From NCBI RefSeq assembly GCF_018687675.1, contig NZ_CP061302.1, positions 508,192 through 572,191 on the forward strand: a stretch of 64,000 bases of DNA. Reading direction: 5' to 3'. Under the pieces are notes generated by a model. It did not search any database and was not told the DNA's origin. It was given only the letters and a program-made list of their open reading frames with translations. Shown piece by piece: positions 27,985-39,056 of this stretch (positions are counted from its first letter, which is position 1; every line of letters begins with the position of its first letter). The stretch comes from Polynucleobacter sp. MG-Unter2-18 (GTDB lineage Bacteria > Pseudomonadota > Gammaproteobacteria > Burkholderiales > Burkholderiaceae). A program made the position numbers and the translations under genes.

Positions 27985-29232
27985 ATGGCAAAAGCATTAG
28001 AAGGGGTCAAGGTTCTTGACTTCACGCACGTTCAATCTGGCCCTACTTGTACTCAGCTTCTCGCTTGGTTCGGTGCCGATGTAATCAAAGTAGAAAAATC
28101 TGGTGAGGGTGATGCCACTCGTGGCCAATTGCGCGATATCCCGGATGCAGATAGTTTGTATTTCACAATGTTGAACCATAACAAGCGCTCAATCACTGTG
28201 AATACCAAAACTCCAAAAGGTAAGGAAATTCTGGAGCGCTTAATTAAAGAGTGTGACGTTCTGGTTGAGAACTTTGCCCCTGGTGCATTAGATCGTATGG
28301 GTTTTTCTTGGGAACGCGTTCAGGAACTCAATCCAATGATGATTATGGCTTCAGTTAAAGGTTTTGGTCCCGGCCCTTACGAGGACTGTAAGGTGTATGA
28401 GAACGTCGCTCAGTGTGCTGGCGGATCAGCATCGACCACAGGTTTTGATGATGGTCCTCCAATGGTTACTGGTGCGCAGATTGGCGATAGCGGTACTGGA
28501 TTGCATTTAGCTTTGGGTATCGTTACAGCGCTCTATCAGCGCACACACTCTGGCCGTGGTCAAAAAGTATTGGCAGCAATGCAAGATGCCGTATTAAATT
28601 TATGCCGCGTGAAGCTGCGTGATCAACAGCGCTTAGAGCGTAATGGCTTGATGCAAGAGTACCCACAATTCCCTAACGGAGAGTTTGGTGACTCTGTACC
28701 TCGTGCTGGTAATGCCTCTGGTGGCGGTCAACCAGGCTGGATTGTGAAATGTAAAGGCTGGGAAACAGACCCAAACTCCTATATGTACGTTATCGTGCAA
28801 GGGCCAGTTTGGGAGGCAGTCTGTAAAGTGATTGGTCGTGAGGATTGGATTACGGATGTGCGTTTTGCATCCCCAATGGCTCGCCTCCCACATTTGATGG
28901 AAATCTTTGGTGAAATTGAAAAGTGGACCATGACTAAGACTAAGTTTGAAGTCATGGATATTTTGAATAAATACGACATTCCATGCGGCCCAATTTTGTC
29001 AATGAAAGAAATCGCTGAAGAGCCCGCATTGCGTGCGACCGGAACCGTGGTTGAAGTAGATCATCCAATTCGTGGCAAGTACCTCACTGTAGGTAATCCA
29101 ATCAAGATGTCTGATAGCCCAACTGATGTGACGCGTTCACCATTATTAGGTGAGCATACTGATGAAATTCTGAGTGAACTGGGCTACTCAACCGACGAGC
29201 TGATTGCTCTGCGCCACGATAAGGTGATCTAA
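27985..29232 (+). CDS. Second formyl-CoA transferase-like class III CoA-transferase
   Basis: Paralogue of the preceding frc (same length class, 415 residues, similar along its whole length). The catalytic Asp is kept (Asp168 in IGDSGTG), but the glycine loop reads [12 protein letters not shown] in place of [12 protein letters not shown], and the segment after MASVKGFG is one residue shorter. It has its own upstream repeats and follows a terminator, so it is separately controlled. The next gene, a formyl hydrolase, begins one base after its stop. It may act on formyl-CoA/oxalate or use another donor such as acetyl- or succinyl-CoA; the sequence does not decide. Confidence 0.9.
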   Translation: MAKALEGVKVLDFTHVQSGPTCTQLLAWFGADVIKVEKSGEGDATRGQLRDIPDADSLYFTMLNHNKRSITVNTKTPKGKEILERLIKECDVLVENFAPGALDRMGFSWERVQELNPMMIMASVKGFGPGPYEDCKVYENVAQCAGGSASTTGFDDGPPMVTGAQIGDSGTGLHLALGIVTALYQRTHSGRGQKVLAAMQDAVLNLCRVKLRDQQRLERNGLMQEYPQFPNGEFGDSVPRAGNASGGGQPGWIVKCKGWETDPNSYMYVIVQGPVWEAVCKVIGREDWITDVRFASPMARLPHLMEIFGEIEKWTMTKTKFEVMDILNKYDIPCGPILSMKEIAEEPALRATGTVVEVDHPIRGKYLTVGNPIKMSDSPTDVTRSPLLGEHTDEILSELGYSTDELIALRHDKVI

Positions 29233-29233
29233 G

Positions 29234-30166
29234 ATGCGGGTTGCGCTGATTGGTAGTGCTGATTTTGGTAAGGCAGCCCTAGAGGCTTTTTTGGATCGGG
29301 GCGATGAAATTGTTGCCGTCTTTTGTCCGCCTGATAATCCTAAATCGACTAAGCCTGAAGTGCTGAAAGAGGCAGCGATTGCAAGGGGCTTAACCCCTTT
29401 GCAATTCGCCACTCTGAAAGGCCCTGATGCAGCGCAAGCGATGATTGAAAGCAAAGCTGATATCTGCGTCATGGCATATGTGTTGCAGTTCGTACCCCAA
29501 GAGCTTTGCAAGATTCCAAAGCACGGCACAATTCAATATCACCCATCACTACTGCCGAAATATCGTGGTCCTAGCGCCATTAACTGGGCGATTGCTTTGG
29601 GTGAAGATAAAACTGGCCTCACTATTTTCCGTCCGTCTGATGGTTTGGATGAAGGCGAGGTGATCTTGCAAAAAGAGGTCGTGATTGGGCCTAATGACAC
29701 TTTAGGTAAGGTGTACTTTGATCATCTTTTCCCGATTGGTATTAAAGCATTACTTGAAGCTGCAGATCTAGTGGTTGCAAATCAGCATCAAGAAGTCGCC
29801 CAAGATGAATCGCTGGCAAATTATGAAGGTTGGTTTGGTGTTGATGCAGCTCAAATTCATTGGGCTACGCATATCAATCAGATCTACAACTTGATTCGTG
29901 CATCTAATCCAGCGCCAGGTGCTTGGACTAAATTCGGTGAGCAAAAAGTGCAGATCTACGATTGCCACAAGCACATAGTAGCCACCTTTGGTGCAGTTAA
30001 AGGTAAGCCTGGTGAAATTACCCAAATTACTCCGGACTCATTCTTTGTTGCCTGTCATGGCGGACAAATCGAGGTCCTCAAAGCCAAAGGCGCGGCAGGA
30101 AAAGTAACTGGTGCCGAATTGGCTAAAGAATTGAACTTAGAGATAGGTCAGTTCTTTACGCTGTAG
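29234..30166 (+). CDS. Stand-alone formyl hydrolase/formyltransferase, ALDH1L1 N-domain type
   Basis: 310-residue protein of the formyl_transferase family. It resembles the hydrolase domain of 10-formyltetrahydrofolate dehydrogenase (ALDH1L1) more than Fmt: HGTIQYHPSLLPKYRG with catalytic His103, and DGLDEGEVILQKE with Asp139, the same 36-residue His-Asp spacing as ALDH1L1 His106/Asp142. The Asn that Fmt places two residues before its His is Gln here. The C-terminal half contains IYNLIRASNPAPGAWTKF, as in the OB-like subdomain. There is no aldehyde dehydrogenase domain or carrier segment. It starts one base after the second frc stop, so it should work with formyl-CoA/formyl-folate metabolism, releasing formate or passing the formyl group to tetrahydrofolate. 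Exact reaction unknown. Confidence 0.82.
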   Translation: MRVALIGSADFGKAALEAFLDRGDEIVAVFCPPDNPKSTKPEVLKEAAIARGLTPLQFATLKGPDAAQAMIESKADICVMAYVLQFVPQELCKIPKHGTIQYHPSLLPKYRGPSAINWAIALGEDKTGLTIFRPSDGLDEGEVILQKEVVIGPNDTLGKVYFDHLFPIGIKALLEAADLVVANQHQEVAQDESLANYEGWFGVDAAQIHWATHINQIYNLIRASNPAPGAWTKFGEQKVQIYDCHKHIVATFGAVKGKPGEITQITPDSFFVACHGGQIEVLKAKGAAGKVTGAELAKELNLEIGQFFTL

Positions 30167-30527
30167 CTGTCTTATTCTTCACGTAAATCAGTTGAATCTT
30201 AGCCCTCTAGGGAATGAAGATTTGGCGATTGCTAGCTGTGAGTAGGAAAGCAGAAAAACCTTTCACTTATCGCATCCTCTAATGTCTGCTTGACCATTCT
30301 GATCTTCAGGGTATTGAAAAACTAAAAATAAATAAAGTGCTTCAGTAAGCCGACACTTTAGGTAAGACTCTCTACCCTACCATTTGAACTTTGAGTTCTC
30401 TGCCCTTATTCCGACATAAGGAAATATTTGACGGATATGTTGGTTAACGCACTGTTTTTTCAGGTCGACTCTTTAAAGTAATTGGTGGATTCACTTTTCT
30501 ATTGCAAACACCAGGGAGTCGGCTTTA
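30167..30527. other. Intergenic region without a recognised gene
   Basis: 361 bp between the formyl hydrolase and the stress-protein gene. No ORF with homology, no tRNA and no U-run terminator is evident. It holds two dyads: AAAGTG/CACTTT around 30336-30356 and a perfect CCTTAT/ATAAGG with 6-base spacer (30404-30421). It probably carries the promoter of the next gene and possibly a regulatory site. Confidence 0.5.
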
Positions 30528-31016
30528 ATGGACAAGATCAAAGAAAATAATTTATATGATGTGGTCAAGGATTTTGATGAAGCTATGTTGGTGACGCATA
30601 GCACGCGCGGAATTCATGCAAGGCCCATGGCAATAGCGCGACTAGATGAAAGTATGATGGCTTATCTCTTAACTGATATGAACTCCATCAAGGTTGAAGA
30701 GATCCGCGCCAACCCGCAGGCCTTACTCACCTTTCAAAGTGCTAGAAAATTTGCCACAGTGAGTGGTGAATTAACAGTAGATGATGATCGCGCTTTAATT
30801 GGGACGCTGTGGAAAGAAATTTGGAAGGTATGGTTTCCAATTGGAAAATCTGACCCGAACATCGCATTGCTGAAATTTACTCCAAGCGAAGGGGAGTTTT
30901 GGGATAACGCAGGAATTCAGGGATTAAAGTATGTTTATGCCGCTGCCAAGGCCTATGTAGCTGGGGAGAGACCCAAGCCAGATGCTGAGCAGCATTCCAA
31001 AGTGAATATGACCTAA
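30528..31016 (+). CDS. Pyridoxamine 5'-phosphate oxidase-like general stress protein
   Basis: 162-residue member of the split-barrel FMN-binding superfamily (general stress protein 26 group). Visible are LVTHSTRGIHARPMAIARL, the strand-turn YLLTDMNSIKVEEIRANPQALLTF, and KFATVSGELTVDDDRALIGTLWKEIWKVWFPIGKSDPNIALLKFTP-type C-terminus with conserved Trp residues. Such proteins bind FMN or FAD and are induced by stress; the reaction is unknown. It stands alone, convergent with panC. Confidence 0.85.
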   Translation: MDKIKENNLYDVVKDFDEAMLVTHSTRGIHARPMAIARLDESMMAYLLTDMNSIKVEEIRANPQALLTFQSARKFATVSGELTVDDDRALIGTLWKEIWKVWFPIGKSDPNIALLKFTPSEGEFWDNAGIQGLKYVYAAAKAYVAGERPKPDAEQHSKVNMT

Positions 31017-31046
31017 GGTGCCCTTGGGTCGATATTAGCCCGCTAG

Positions 31047-32768
<1,722 letters not shown>

Positions 32769-32776
<8 letters not shown>

Positions 32777-32960
32777 TCGAATACACGTAAGCGCGTTGCT
32801 TTAATTTAGCTGTCTTAGCGCGACGTTGATCTTCAATAGTTAAAGGCTCTTTATCCCAAAGGAGCGCGCGACCAGCTTGCTGGCCTGCTTCGAGCTGTGG
32901 TTTCTCAGATTTGAGCTCATTTAAGAACTGGGTGAATTCAGATGTATACCTAGCCATCAT
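32769..32960 (-). CDS. DUF3460 family small protein
   Basis: 63-residue protein typical of betaproteobacterial DUF3460: starts ARYTSEFTQFLNELKSEKP, then ALLWDKEPLTIEDQRRA and AKLKQRAYVYSND. Function unknown. It overlaps scpA by 8 bp, suggesting co-expression with the kleisin. A 148-bp gap without other features separates it from metG. Confidence 0.9.
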
Positions 32961-33108
32961 ATTTCCTAAAATTCTTATTTAATTCAATAACTTACAAAAA
33001 ATTACTGCGAAGCAATGTATTGCCTAGGCCATCATTATTAACGATTTTTCCTACAAACCTGCCGACTTTTTGGCTAATGGTTAAAAATCAGCTCTTTTGG
33101 GGTCATTT

Positions 33109-34779
33109 TTATAGGTTTGCTGCCAATAAAGCCTCGATTTGAGGCGCTTCAACGCGCGTCATGAGGTGTTTATAGGGTTTGATCGGATTTTGGCTGGAAA
33201 GAGGTGTTTTAACGTCATTCCAAGTCATCGCTGGCACAGAGAGGAAGTCCTCAACCCCTGCTGTAACTCCTGGAAGTACTGGCTTGAGATAAAGACTCAA
33301 TAAGCGGAATGCCTCTAAGGTGACGCTGCAAACTCTTTGTAAGTCAGACTCGCGCTCAGGATCCTTGGCGATTTCCCAAGGCTTGTTTTCATCAACAAAA
33401 GCATTGACCTTGTCAGCTAGTTCCATGATGGTGCGCAATGCCTTGGCGTATTCACGAGCTTCATATAGCTCAGCAATTTTTTCACTAGCAGATGCAATAT
33501 CAGTAAGCAACGGGTTGTTCATTGCCCCATCAGAAACTACACCGCCAAAACGCTTGACCAAGAAACCAGCGCTGCGACTGGCGATGTTGATGTACTTGCC
33601 CAGTAGGTCGCTATTCACGCGTGCAACAAAGTCTTGAAGATTCAAATCCAAATCTTCCATGCTGTCATTCAGTTTGGTTGCAAAGTAATAGCGGAACCAT
33701 TCAGGGTTAAACCCAGATTCAATGACGCTGTGTGCAGAAATTAAAGTGCCGCGTGACTTACTCATTTTCTCGCCATCAACCGTGAGAAAGCCATGAGCAA
33801 ATACATTGGTTGGCGTGCGGTAACCTGCAAAGTGAAGAGTTGCTGGCCAAAAGAGTGTGTGGAAATACAGAATATCTTTACCGATAAAGTGGTATTGCTC
33901 GGTGGTCGTATCTGGCCTGACCCATTCCTCAAAGTTCATGCCTTTAGCCTGGCAGTAATTGAGGAAACTGGCGTAATAGCCAATCGGTGCATCAAGCCAC
34001 ACGTAAAAATATTTACCTGGAGCATCCGGAATCTCAAAGCCAAAGTAGGGGGCGTCACGGGAGATATCCCAGTCACCTAACTTACTGTCTCCAGGCTGTC
34101 CAACCCATTCCTTCATTTTATTGCGAGCTTCAGGTTGCAGTGGAGTTCTTACCTGAGTCCAATCACGCAAGAAGGTTTCGCAGCGGGGATCGGATAACTT
34201 AAAGAAGTAATGATCGGAAACTTTTTTAATAGGTGTTGCACCGCTCACTACTGAGAACGGGTTTTTTAAATCTGTTGGGGAGTAGGTTGCTCCACACTTT
34301 TCGCAAGAGTCGCCGTACTGATCTTTTGCGCCACACTTGGGGCACTCGCCTTTGATAAAGCGATCTGGCAAGAACATTTCTTTAACGGGATCGTATGCTT
34401 GCTCAATCGAGCGCATTTCAATTAAGCCAGCATCACGTAACTTGAGATAGATGCTTTGAGACAGCTTTTCATTCTCAGGGCTATCAGTGGTGTAGTAGTT
34501 ATCAAACGAGATTAAGAAATTATCAAAGTCGCGCTTATGTTCTTTCCAAACATTGGCAATGAGCTCTTTCGGGGTGAGGCCCTCTTTTTCAGCGCGCAAC
34601 ATAATCGGAGTGCCGTGGGTGTCATCAGCGCCAACATAGTGCACTTCGTGACCACGCATTCTCTGGAAGCGAACCCAAATATCTGTCTGGACATACTCCA
34701 CTAAATGCCCAATATGAATCTGGCCATTGGCGTAAGGTAAGGCGGAGGTAACTAGCAGGCGACGTTTGGGGCTACTCAT
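33109..34779 (-). CDS. metG: Methionyl-tRNA synthetase (short form)
   Basis: Charges initiator and elongator tRNA-Met. The HIGH motif is HIGH in [11 protein letters not shown] (residues 22-25), the zinc knuckle has Cys146, Cys149, Cys159 and Cys162, and KMSKS lies at 338-342. The anticodon-binding domain follows and ends at residue 556. The C-terminal tRNA-binding (Arc1p/EMAP-like) dimer domain found in E. coli MetG is absent, so this is the short monomer-type enzyme. Confidence 0.97.
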   Translation of the reverse strand: MSSPKRRLLVTSALPYANGQIHIGHLVEYVQTDIWVRFQRMRGHEVHYVGADDTHGTPIMLRAEKEGLTPKELIANVWKEHKRDFDNFLISFDNYYTTDSPENEKLSQSIYLKLRDAGLIEMRSIEQAYDPVKEMFLPDRFIKGECPKCGAKDQYGDSCEKCGATYSPTDLKNPFSVVSGATPIKKVSDHYFFKLSDPRCETFLRDWTQVRTPLQPEARNKMKEWVGQPGDSKLGDWDISRDAPYFGFEIPDAPGKYFYVWLDAPIGYYASFLNYCQAKGMNFEEWVRPDTTTEQYHFIGKDILYFHTLFWPATLHFAGYRTPTNVFAHGFLTVDGEKMSKSRGTLISAHSVIESGFNPEWFRYYFATKLNDSMEDLDLNLQDFVARVNSDLLGKYINIASRSAGFLVKRFGGVVSDGAMNNPLLTDIASASEKIAELYEAREYAKALRTIMELADKVNAFVDENKPWEIAKDPERESDLQRVCSVTLEAFRLLSLYLKPVLPGVTAGVEDFLSVPAMTWNDVKTPLSSQNPIKPYKHLMTRVEAPQIEALLAANL

Positions 34780-34907
34780 GCGGACTTAAATAGAAAAGTG
34801 ATAACAAATAGGAATACAAGATTATGGGGCTTGAAGGCCTGTTTAAGCACCAATTTTAGTCTGCGGTTAAAGTTAACACCGATTTGAACCTATTCAAGAG
34901 GCGTTTT

Positions 34908-35756
34908 ATGGCTTTGCCCCACAACATTCAGATGTCTCATGCCTCCGTGCCCTTGGTGCACGAGGTGCAGGTCATGGATGAAGCAGGGCGCATCAAGACC
35001 ACCCATATCCCTGGGGAACGACCTTTAACCATTTACTTGGATAAGCGGGAAGTGGTTACTCTAATGACCTTAGGGAGCGCTCCTGAGGCCCTAGTTCTGG
35101 GCTATTTACGTAATCAACGCCTAGTAGAGTCACCGGATGATATTGCGAGTATTCAGGTCGATTGGGAAACTGATTCAGCTGCAGTCAAAACTCATCGCAG
35201 CACGGTCGACATCGATGCCCTCACCAGTAAGCGCGTTGTCACAACGGGCTGTGGCCAGGGCACCATGTTTGGTGGTTTGATTGAGGAGATGGCAGAGATT
35301 AGATTGCCTGATGGCCCGCAGTTAACCCAAGAGGCAATCGTTGATCTGATTGATAACATTCGGGTTCATGACACCATCTATAAAAAATCTGGCTCGGTTC
35401 ACGCTTGTGCCGTATTTGAGCGTGATGGCAACAATAATGTCCGCCTCCTCCATTTTATTGAGGATGTTGGGCGTCACAATGCCGTTGACTCAATCTCTGG
35501 GCTGATGTGGCTGGCAGATAAGCCAGGCAAAGACCTGATCTTCTTTACTACTGGACGCCTCACCTCTGAGATGGTGATTAAAGGCGCTCAGATGGGTATT
35601 CCGTTCTTGATGACCCGCTCTGGCATGACCTTAATGGGCTTGGAGCTGGCTCGCAAAACCAATCTCACACTGCTATCTCGTTGTTCCGGTAAGCATTTTG
35701 AGATCTTCAATGCCCCTGAGAGGGTGATTTTTACCTCCCCAACTGCCGCCTCATAA
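34908..35756 (+). CDS. fdhD: Formate dehydrogenase accessory sulfurtransferase FdhD
   Basis: Transfers sulfur from a cysteine desulfurase to the molybdenum cofactor of formate dehydrogenase. Recognised by PLTIYLDKREVVTLMTLGSAPEALVLGYL, GSVHACAVFE, EDVGRHNAVDSISG and FTTGRLTSEMVIKGAQMGIP. The Cys loop reads TTGCGQGT, with one cysteine in place of the CxxC of E. coli FdhD. I chose the ATG preceded by AAGAGG; an in-frame TTG at 34884 would add eight residues. Its presence implies a molybdenum formate dehydrogenase elsewhere, which would complete oxalate oxidation through formate. Confidence 0.95.
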   Translation: MALPHNIQMSHASVPLVHEVQVMDEAGRIKTTHIPGERPLTIYLDKREVVTLMTLGSAPEALVLGYLRNQRLVESPDDIASIQVDWETDSAAVKTHRSTVDIDALTSKRVVTTGCGQGTMFGGLIEEMAEIRLPDGPQLTQEAIVDLIDNIRVHDTIYKKSGSVHACAVFERDGNNNVRLLHFIEDVGRHNAVDSISGLMWLADKPGKDLIFFTTGRLTSEMVIKGAQMGIPFLMTRSGMTLMGLELARKTNLTLLSRCSGKHFEIFNAPERVIFTSPTAAS

Positions 35757-35797
35757 TTTCGTGGGCATCTGGCCTGTGATGGTTTTACAATTCGGCC

Positions 35798-36364
35798 ATG
35801 ACTATTAAATCTGACCACTGGATCCGCCGTATGGGCGAACAAGGCATGATCAGCCCATTTGAACCTGGGCAGGTCCGCCAAGATGCCGCCGGGCAAAAAA
35901 TTGTGAGCTATGGCACTTCAAGCTATGGCTATGACATTCGTTGTGCTGATGAGTTCAAGATTTTCACGAACATTAACAGCACGATCGTGGATCCTAAGAA
36001 TTTCGATGAACAATCGTTTGTCGATTTCAAGGGTCCGGTTTGCATCATTCCACCAAACTCTTTTGCATTAGCAAGAACAGTTGAGTACTTCAAGATCCCG
36101 CGTAGCGTCTTAACGGTGTGCGTTGGTAAGAGTACGTATGCACGTTGCGGAATTATTGTGAATGTCACTCCATTCGAGCCTGAATGGGAGGGTTACGTCA
36201 CACTCGAGTTTTCTAATACGACCCCATTGCCTGCAAAGATTTATGCTGGCGAAGGATGCGCACAAGTTCTGTTCTTTGAAAGCGATGAAGTGTGTGGCAC
36301 ATCGTACAAAGATCGTGGTGGTAAGTATCAAGGCCAAGTCGGCGTTACTCTGCCGAAGACTTAA
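35798..36364 (+). CDS. dcd: dCTP deaminase
   Basis: Trimeric enzyme turning dCTP to dUTP for thymidylate synthesis. Typical blocks: [17 protein letters not shown], the active-site segment [31 protein letters not shown] with the catalytic Glu, and GGKYQGQ at the C-terminus. 188 residues is normal. It is 41 bp after fdhD. The stop is followed by two and a half copies of a 9-base tandem repeat. Confidence 0.96.
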   Translation: MTIKSDHWIRRMGEQGMISPFEPGQVRQDAAGQKIVSYGTSSYGYDIRCADEFKIFTNINSTIVDPKNFDEQSFVDFKGPVCIIPPNSFALARTVEYFKIPRSVLTVCVGKSTYARCGIIVNVTPFEPEWEGYVTLEFSNTTPLPAKIYAGEGCAQVLFFESDEVCGTSYKDRGGKYQGQVGVTLPKT

Positions 36365-36384
36365 TCTGCTTAATCTGCTTAATC
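36360..36384. repeat. 9-bp tandem repeat at the dcd stop
   Basis: CTTAATCTG occurs twice in tandem followed by a partial third CTTAATC, spanning the dcd stop codon. Probably a replication-slippage product without function, although it sets the spacing to the next gene. Confidence 0.7.
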
Positions 36385-36412
36385 GCCGTATTGGCGACTT
36401 TAAAGGGTACAC

Positions 36413-38680
36413 ATGAAATTTCGTTTTCCAATCATCATTATTGATGAGGATTTTCGCTCTGAAAATATTTCAGGTTCGGGTATTCGTGACTTAGCGGAAG
36501 CGATTGAAAACGAAGGCATGGAGGTGATTGGCTTAACTAGCTATGGAGATCTCACATCCTTTGCCCAGCAGGCCTCCCGTGCTTCTAGTTTTATTGTGTC
36601 GATCGATGATGAGGAGTTCGTCTCTGACTCTGAAGATCATGATTTACCTGCATTAAATAATTTACGCGCTTTTATTACTGAAGTACGTAAACGTAACGAA
36701 GATATCCCCATCTTCTTATATGGCGAGACTCGTACTTCACGCCATATGCCAAATGACATTTTGCGCGAGTTACATGGCTTTATTCATATGAATGAAGATA
36801 CGCCAGAGTTTGTAGCGCGCCACATTATTCGTGAGGCTAAGGTATACCTTGATTCATTAGCGCCCCCATTCTTCCGCGCCTTAACTAATTACGCCTCTGA
36901 AGGTTCTTATTCTTGGCATTGCCCAGGACACTCTGGTGGCGTCGCTTTCTTGAAGAGTCCAGTAGGACGAATGTTCCATCAATTCTTTGGTGAGAACATG
37001 CTACGCGCTGACGTCTGTAACGCTGTAGAAGAATTAGGTCAGTTACTAGACCACACTGGTCCTGTCTTGCAAAGTGAGCGTAATGCTGCGCGCATCTTTA
37101 ACGCTGATCATTTATTCTTTGTGACAAACGGCACATCGACATCCAATAAAATTGTTTGGCACTCTACTGTTGCCCCTGGTGATGTAGTGCTGGTAGACCG
37201 CAATTGCCACAAGTCGGTAATTCATTCGATCACGATGATGGGTGCGATTCCGATCTTCCTGATGCCAACGCGTAATCACCTTGGCATTATTGGTCCGATT
37301 CCTAAAGAAGAGTTTGAGTGGAAAAATATCAAGAAGAAAATTGATGCCAACCCCTTCATTAAGGATAAGAATGTGGTGCCACGCGTTATGACGCTTACGC
37401 AAAGCACTTATGACGGCATCGTTTACAACGTTGAGATGATTAAAGACATGCTCGATGGCAAAGTCGATTCATTGCATTTTGATGAAGCTTGGTTGCCACA
37501 TGCTGCATTCCATCCTTTCTACAAAGACATGCATGCCATTGGGTCAGATCGTAAGCGCACTAAAAAGAGTTTGATGTTTGCAACCCAATCGACCCATAAG
37601 TTATTGGCTGGTCTCTCACAAGCTTCGCAGGTATTGGTGCAGGACGCAGAGGATACAAAGCTTGATCGTGATTGCTTCAATGAAGCCTATTTGATGCATA
37701 CCTCTACTAGCCCGCAGTACGCCATTATTGCCTCTTGCGATGTGTCTGCTGCCATGATGGAATCTCCTGGCGGTACTACGCTCGTTGAAGAATCTATCGC
37801 TGAGGCAATGGACTTCCGTCGCGCGATGCGTGAGGTAGATGATAAGTTCGGCGCAGATTGGTGGTTTAAGGTTTGGGGTCCAGATCATCTAGCTGAAGAG
37901 GGTATTGGCGAGCGCTCAGATTGGATCTTAGAGCCATCTGCTGCCTGGCATGACTTTGGCAAGCTGGCTAAAGATTTCAATATGCTAGACCCAATTAAGG
38001 CTACCGTAGTAACGCCGGGATTGGATATTGAAGGTAACTTTGGCTCCATGGGCATTCCGGCAAGTATCGTTACTAAGTACTTGGCTGAGCACGGCGTGAT
38101 CGTAGAGAAGTGCGGTTTGTATTCCTTCTTCATCATGTTCACCATCGGTATCACCAAGGGTCGCTGGAATACTTTGGTAACTGAGCTACAGCAGTTTAAA
38201 GACCACTTTGATAAGAACGCTCCACTATGGAAAGTGTTGCCAGAGTTCGTTGCCAAGCACCCTCGCTATGAGCGTGTTGGCCTCAAAGATATTTGTCAGC
38301 AGATTCATGAGTTCTATAAGAGCCGCAACGTTGCCCGTATGACTACGGAGATGTACACCTCAGATATGGTGCCAGCAATGATGCCTTCCGAAGCTTGGGC
38401 AAAGATGGCGCACAAAAAAGTTGATCGTGTTCCCTTGGATCAACTTGAAGATCGTATTACTGCTATGTTGGTAACGCCATATCCACCAGGCATTCCATTG
38501 TTGATTCCGGGTGAGCGCTTTAACAAACGCATTATTGATTATCTCTACTTTGCTCGTGACTTCAATGCGCAATTCCCAGGCTTTGAGACTGATATTCATG
38601 GGTTAGTAAAGGGTGAAATCAATGGAAGTACTGAGTACTACGTTGATTGCGTAAGGCAGGAGCCAGATATCACCTTGTGA
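36413..38680 (+). CDS. Orn/Lys/Arg decarboxylase (large, response-regulator-like N-domain)
   Basis: 755-residue fold-type I PLP decarboxylase. The N-terminal 130 residues form the wing domain (FPIIIIDEDFRSENISGSG), then YSWHCPGHSGGVAFLKSPVG, NGTSTSNKIV, DRNCHKSVIHS, and the PLP-lysine motif TQSTHKLLAGLSQAS near residue 390. The C-terminus has PYPPGIPLLIPGERF. Products could be cadaverine, agmatine or putrescine; the length fits AdiA/LdcC-type decamers, and substrate cannot be read reliably. It is 48 bp after dcd and closed by a strong terminator. Confidence 0.93.
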   Translation: MKFRFPIIIIDEDFRSENISGSGIRDLAEAIENEGMEVIGLTSYGDLTSFAQQASRASSFIVSIDDEEFVSDSEDHDLPALNNLRAFITEVRKRNEDIPIFLYGETRTSRHMPNDILRELHGFIHMNEDTPEFVARHIIREAKVYLDSLAPPFFRALTNYASEGSYSWHCPGHSGGVAFLKSPVGRMFHQFFGENMLRADVCNAVEELGQLLDHTGPVLQSERNAARIFNADHLFFVTNGTSTSNKIVWHSTVAPGDVVLVDRNCHKSVIHSITMMGAIPIFLMPTRNHLGIIGPIPKEEFEWKNIKKKIDANPFIKDKNVVPRVMTLTQSTYDGIVYNVEMIKDMLDGKVDSLHFDEAWLPHAAFHPFYKDMHAIGSDRKRTKKSLMFATQSTHKLLAGLSQASQVLVQDAEDTKLDRDCFNEAYLMHTSTSPQYAIIASCDVSAAMMESPGGTTLVEESIAEAMDFRRAMREVDDKFGADWWFKVWGPDHLAEEGIGERSDWILEPSAAWHDFGKLAKDFNMLDPIKATVVTPGLDIEGNFGSMGIPASIVTKYLAEHGVIVEKCGLYSFFIMFTIGITKGRWNTLVTELQQFKDHFDKNAPLWKVLPEFVAKHPRYERVGLKDICQQIHEFYKSRNVARMTTEMYTSDMVPAMMPSEAWAKMAHKKVDRVPLDQLEDRITAMLVTPYPPGIPLLIPGERFNKRIIDYLYFARDFNAQFPGFETDIHGLVKGEINGSTEYYVDCVRQEPDITL

Positions 38681-38706
38681 CCTAGTTTAGGTAATGAATC
38701 CTTCCA

Positions 38707-38735
38707 AATACCCTGCTTATGCAGGGTATTTTTTT
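38707..38735 (+). terminator. Rho-independent terminator after the decarboxylase gene
   Basis: Perfect 10-bp stem AATACCCTGC/GCAGGGTATT with a TTAT loop, running into seven T. It sits 27 bp after the decarboxylase stop and isolates the toxin-antitoxin operon downstream. Confidence 0.92.
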
Positions 38736-38763
38736 GCTTGCGCCTATTTAGGGCTTTGACTAT

Positions 38764-38787
38764 ACTTGTACAATATATTGAACATGT
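38764..38787. promoter_or_regulatory. Probable YefM operator
   Basis: A 24-bp near-perfect palindrome, mismatched at only two symmetrical pairs, with arms ACTTGTACAA and TTGAACATGT around ATAT. It contains a TGTACA core, the hexamer recognised by E. coli YefM in its own promoter. It lies 11 bp before the yefM ATG and would overlap the promoter, fitting autorepression by YefM-YoeB. Confidence 0.65.
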
Positions 38788-38798
38788 AAGGACGAGTC

Positions 38799-39056
38799 AT
38801 GAGAGTGATCAATTTTTCTGACGCAAGAAACCAATTTAAGCAAGTAATCGATCAAGTGGTAAATGATTGTGATGTAGCCATCATCTCTCGCAGGGATGCT
38901 GATGATGCTGTAGTGATGTCTTTGAATACCTATAACAGCATGATGGAAACACTCCATTTATTAAAATCTCCAGCTAACGTAAAACATTTGGAGAAATCAT
39001 TAGCGCAATATCGAAAAGGGAAAACCAAAGAAAAGGCTCTTGTAGATGCTGAGTAG
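38799..39056 (+). CDS. yefM: YefM-family antitoxin
   Basis: 85-residue Phd/YefM antitoxin that binds YoeB and represses the operon. The DNA-binding N-terminus reads INFSDARNQFKQVIDQVVNDCDVAIISRRDADDAVVMSLNTYNSMMET, diagnostic for YefM, followed by a charged toxin-binding tail (YRKGKTKEKALVDAE). An AAGGA ribosome site precedes the ATG. It overlaps yoeB by 11 bp. Confidence 0.95.
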   Translation: MRVINFSDARNQFKQVIDQVVNDCDVAIISRRDADDAVVMSLNTYNSMMETLHLLKSPANVKHLEKSLAQYRKGKTKEKALVDAE

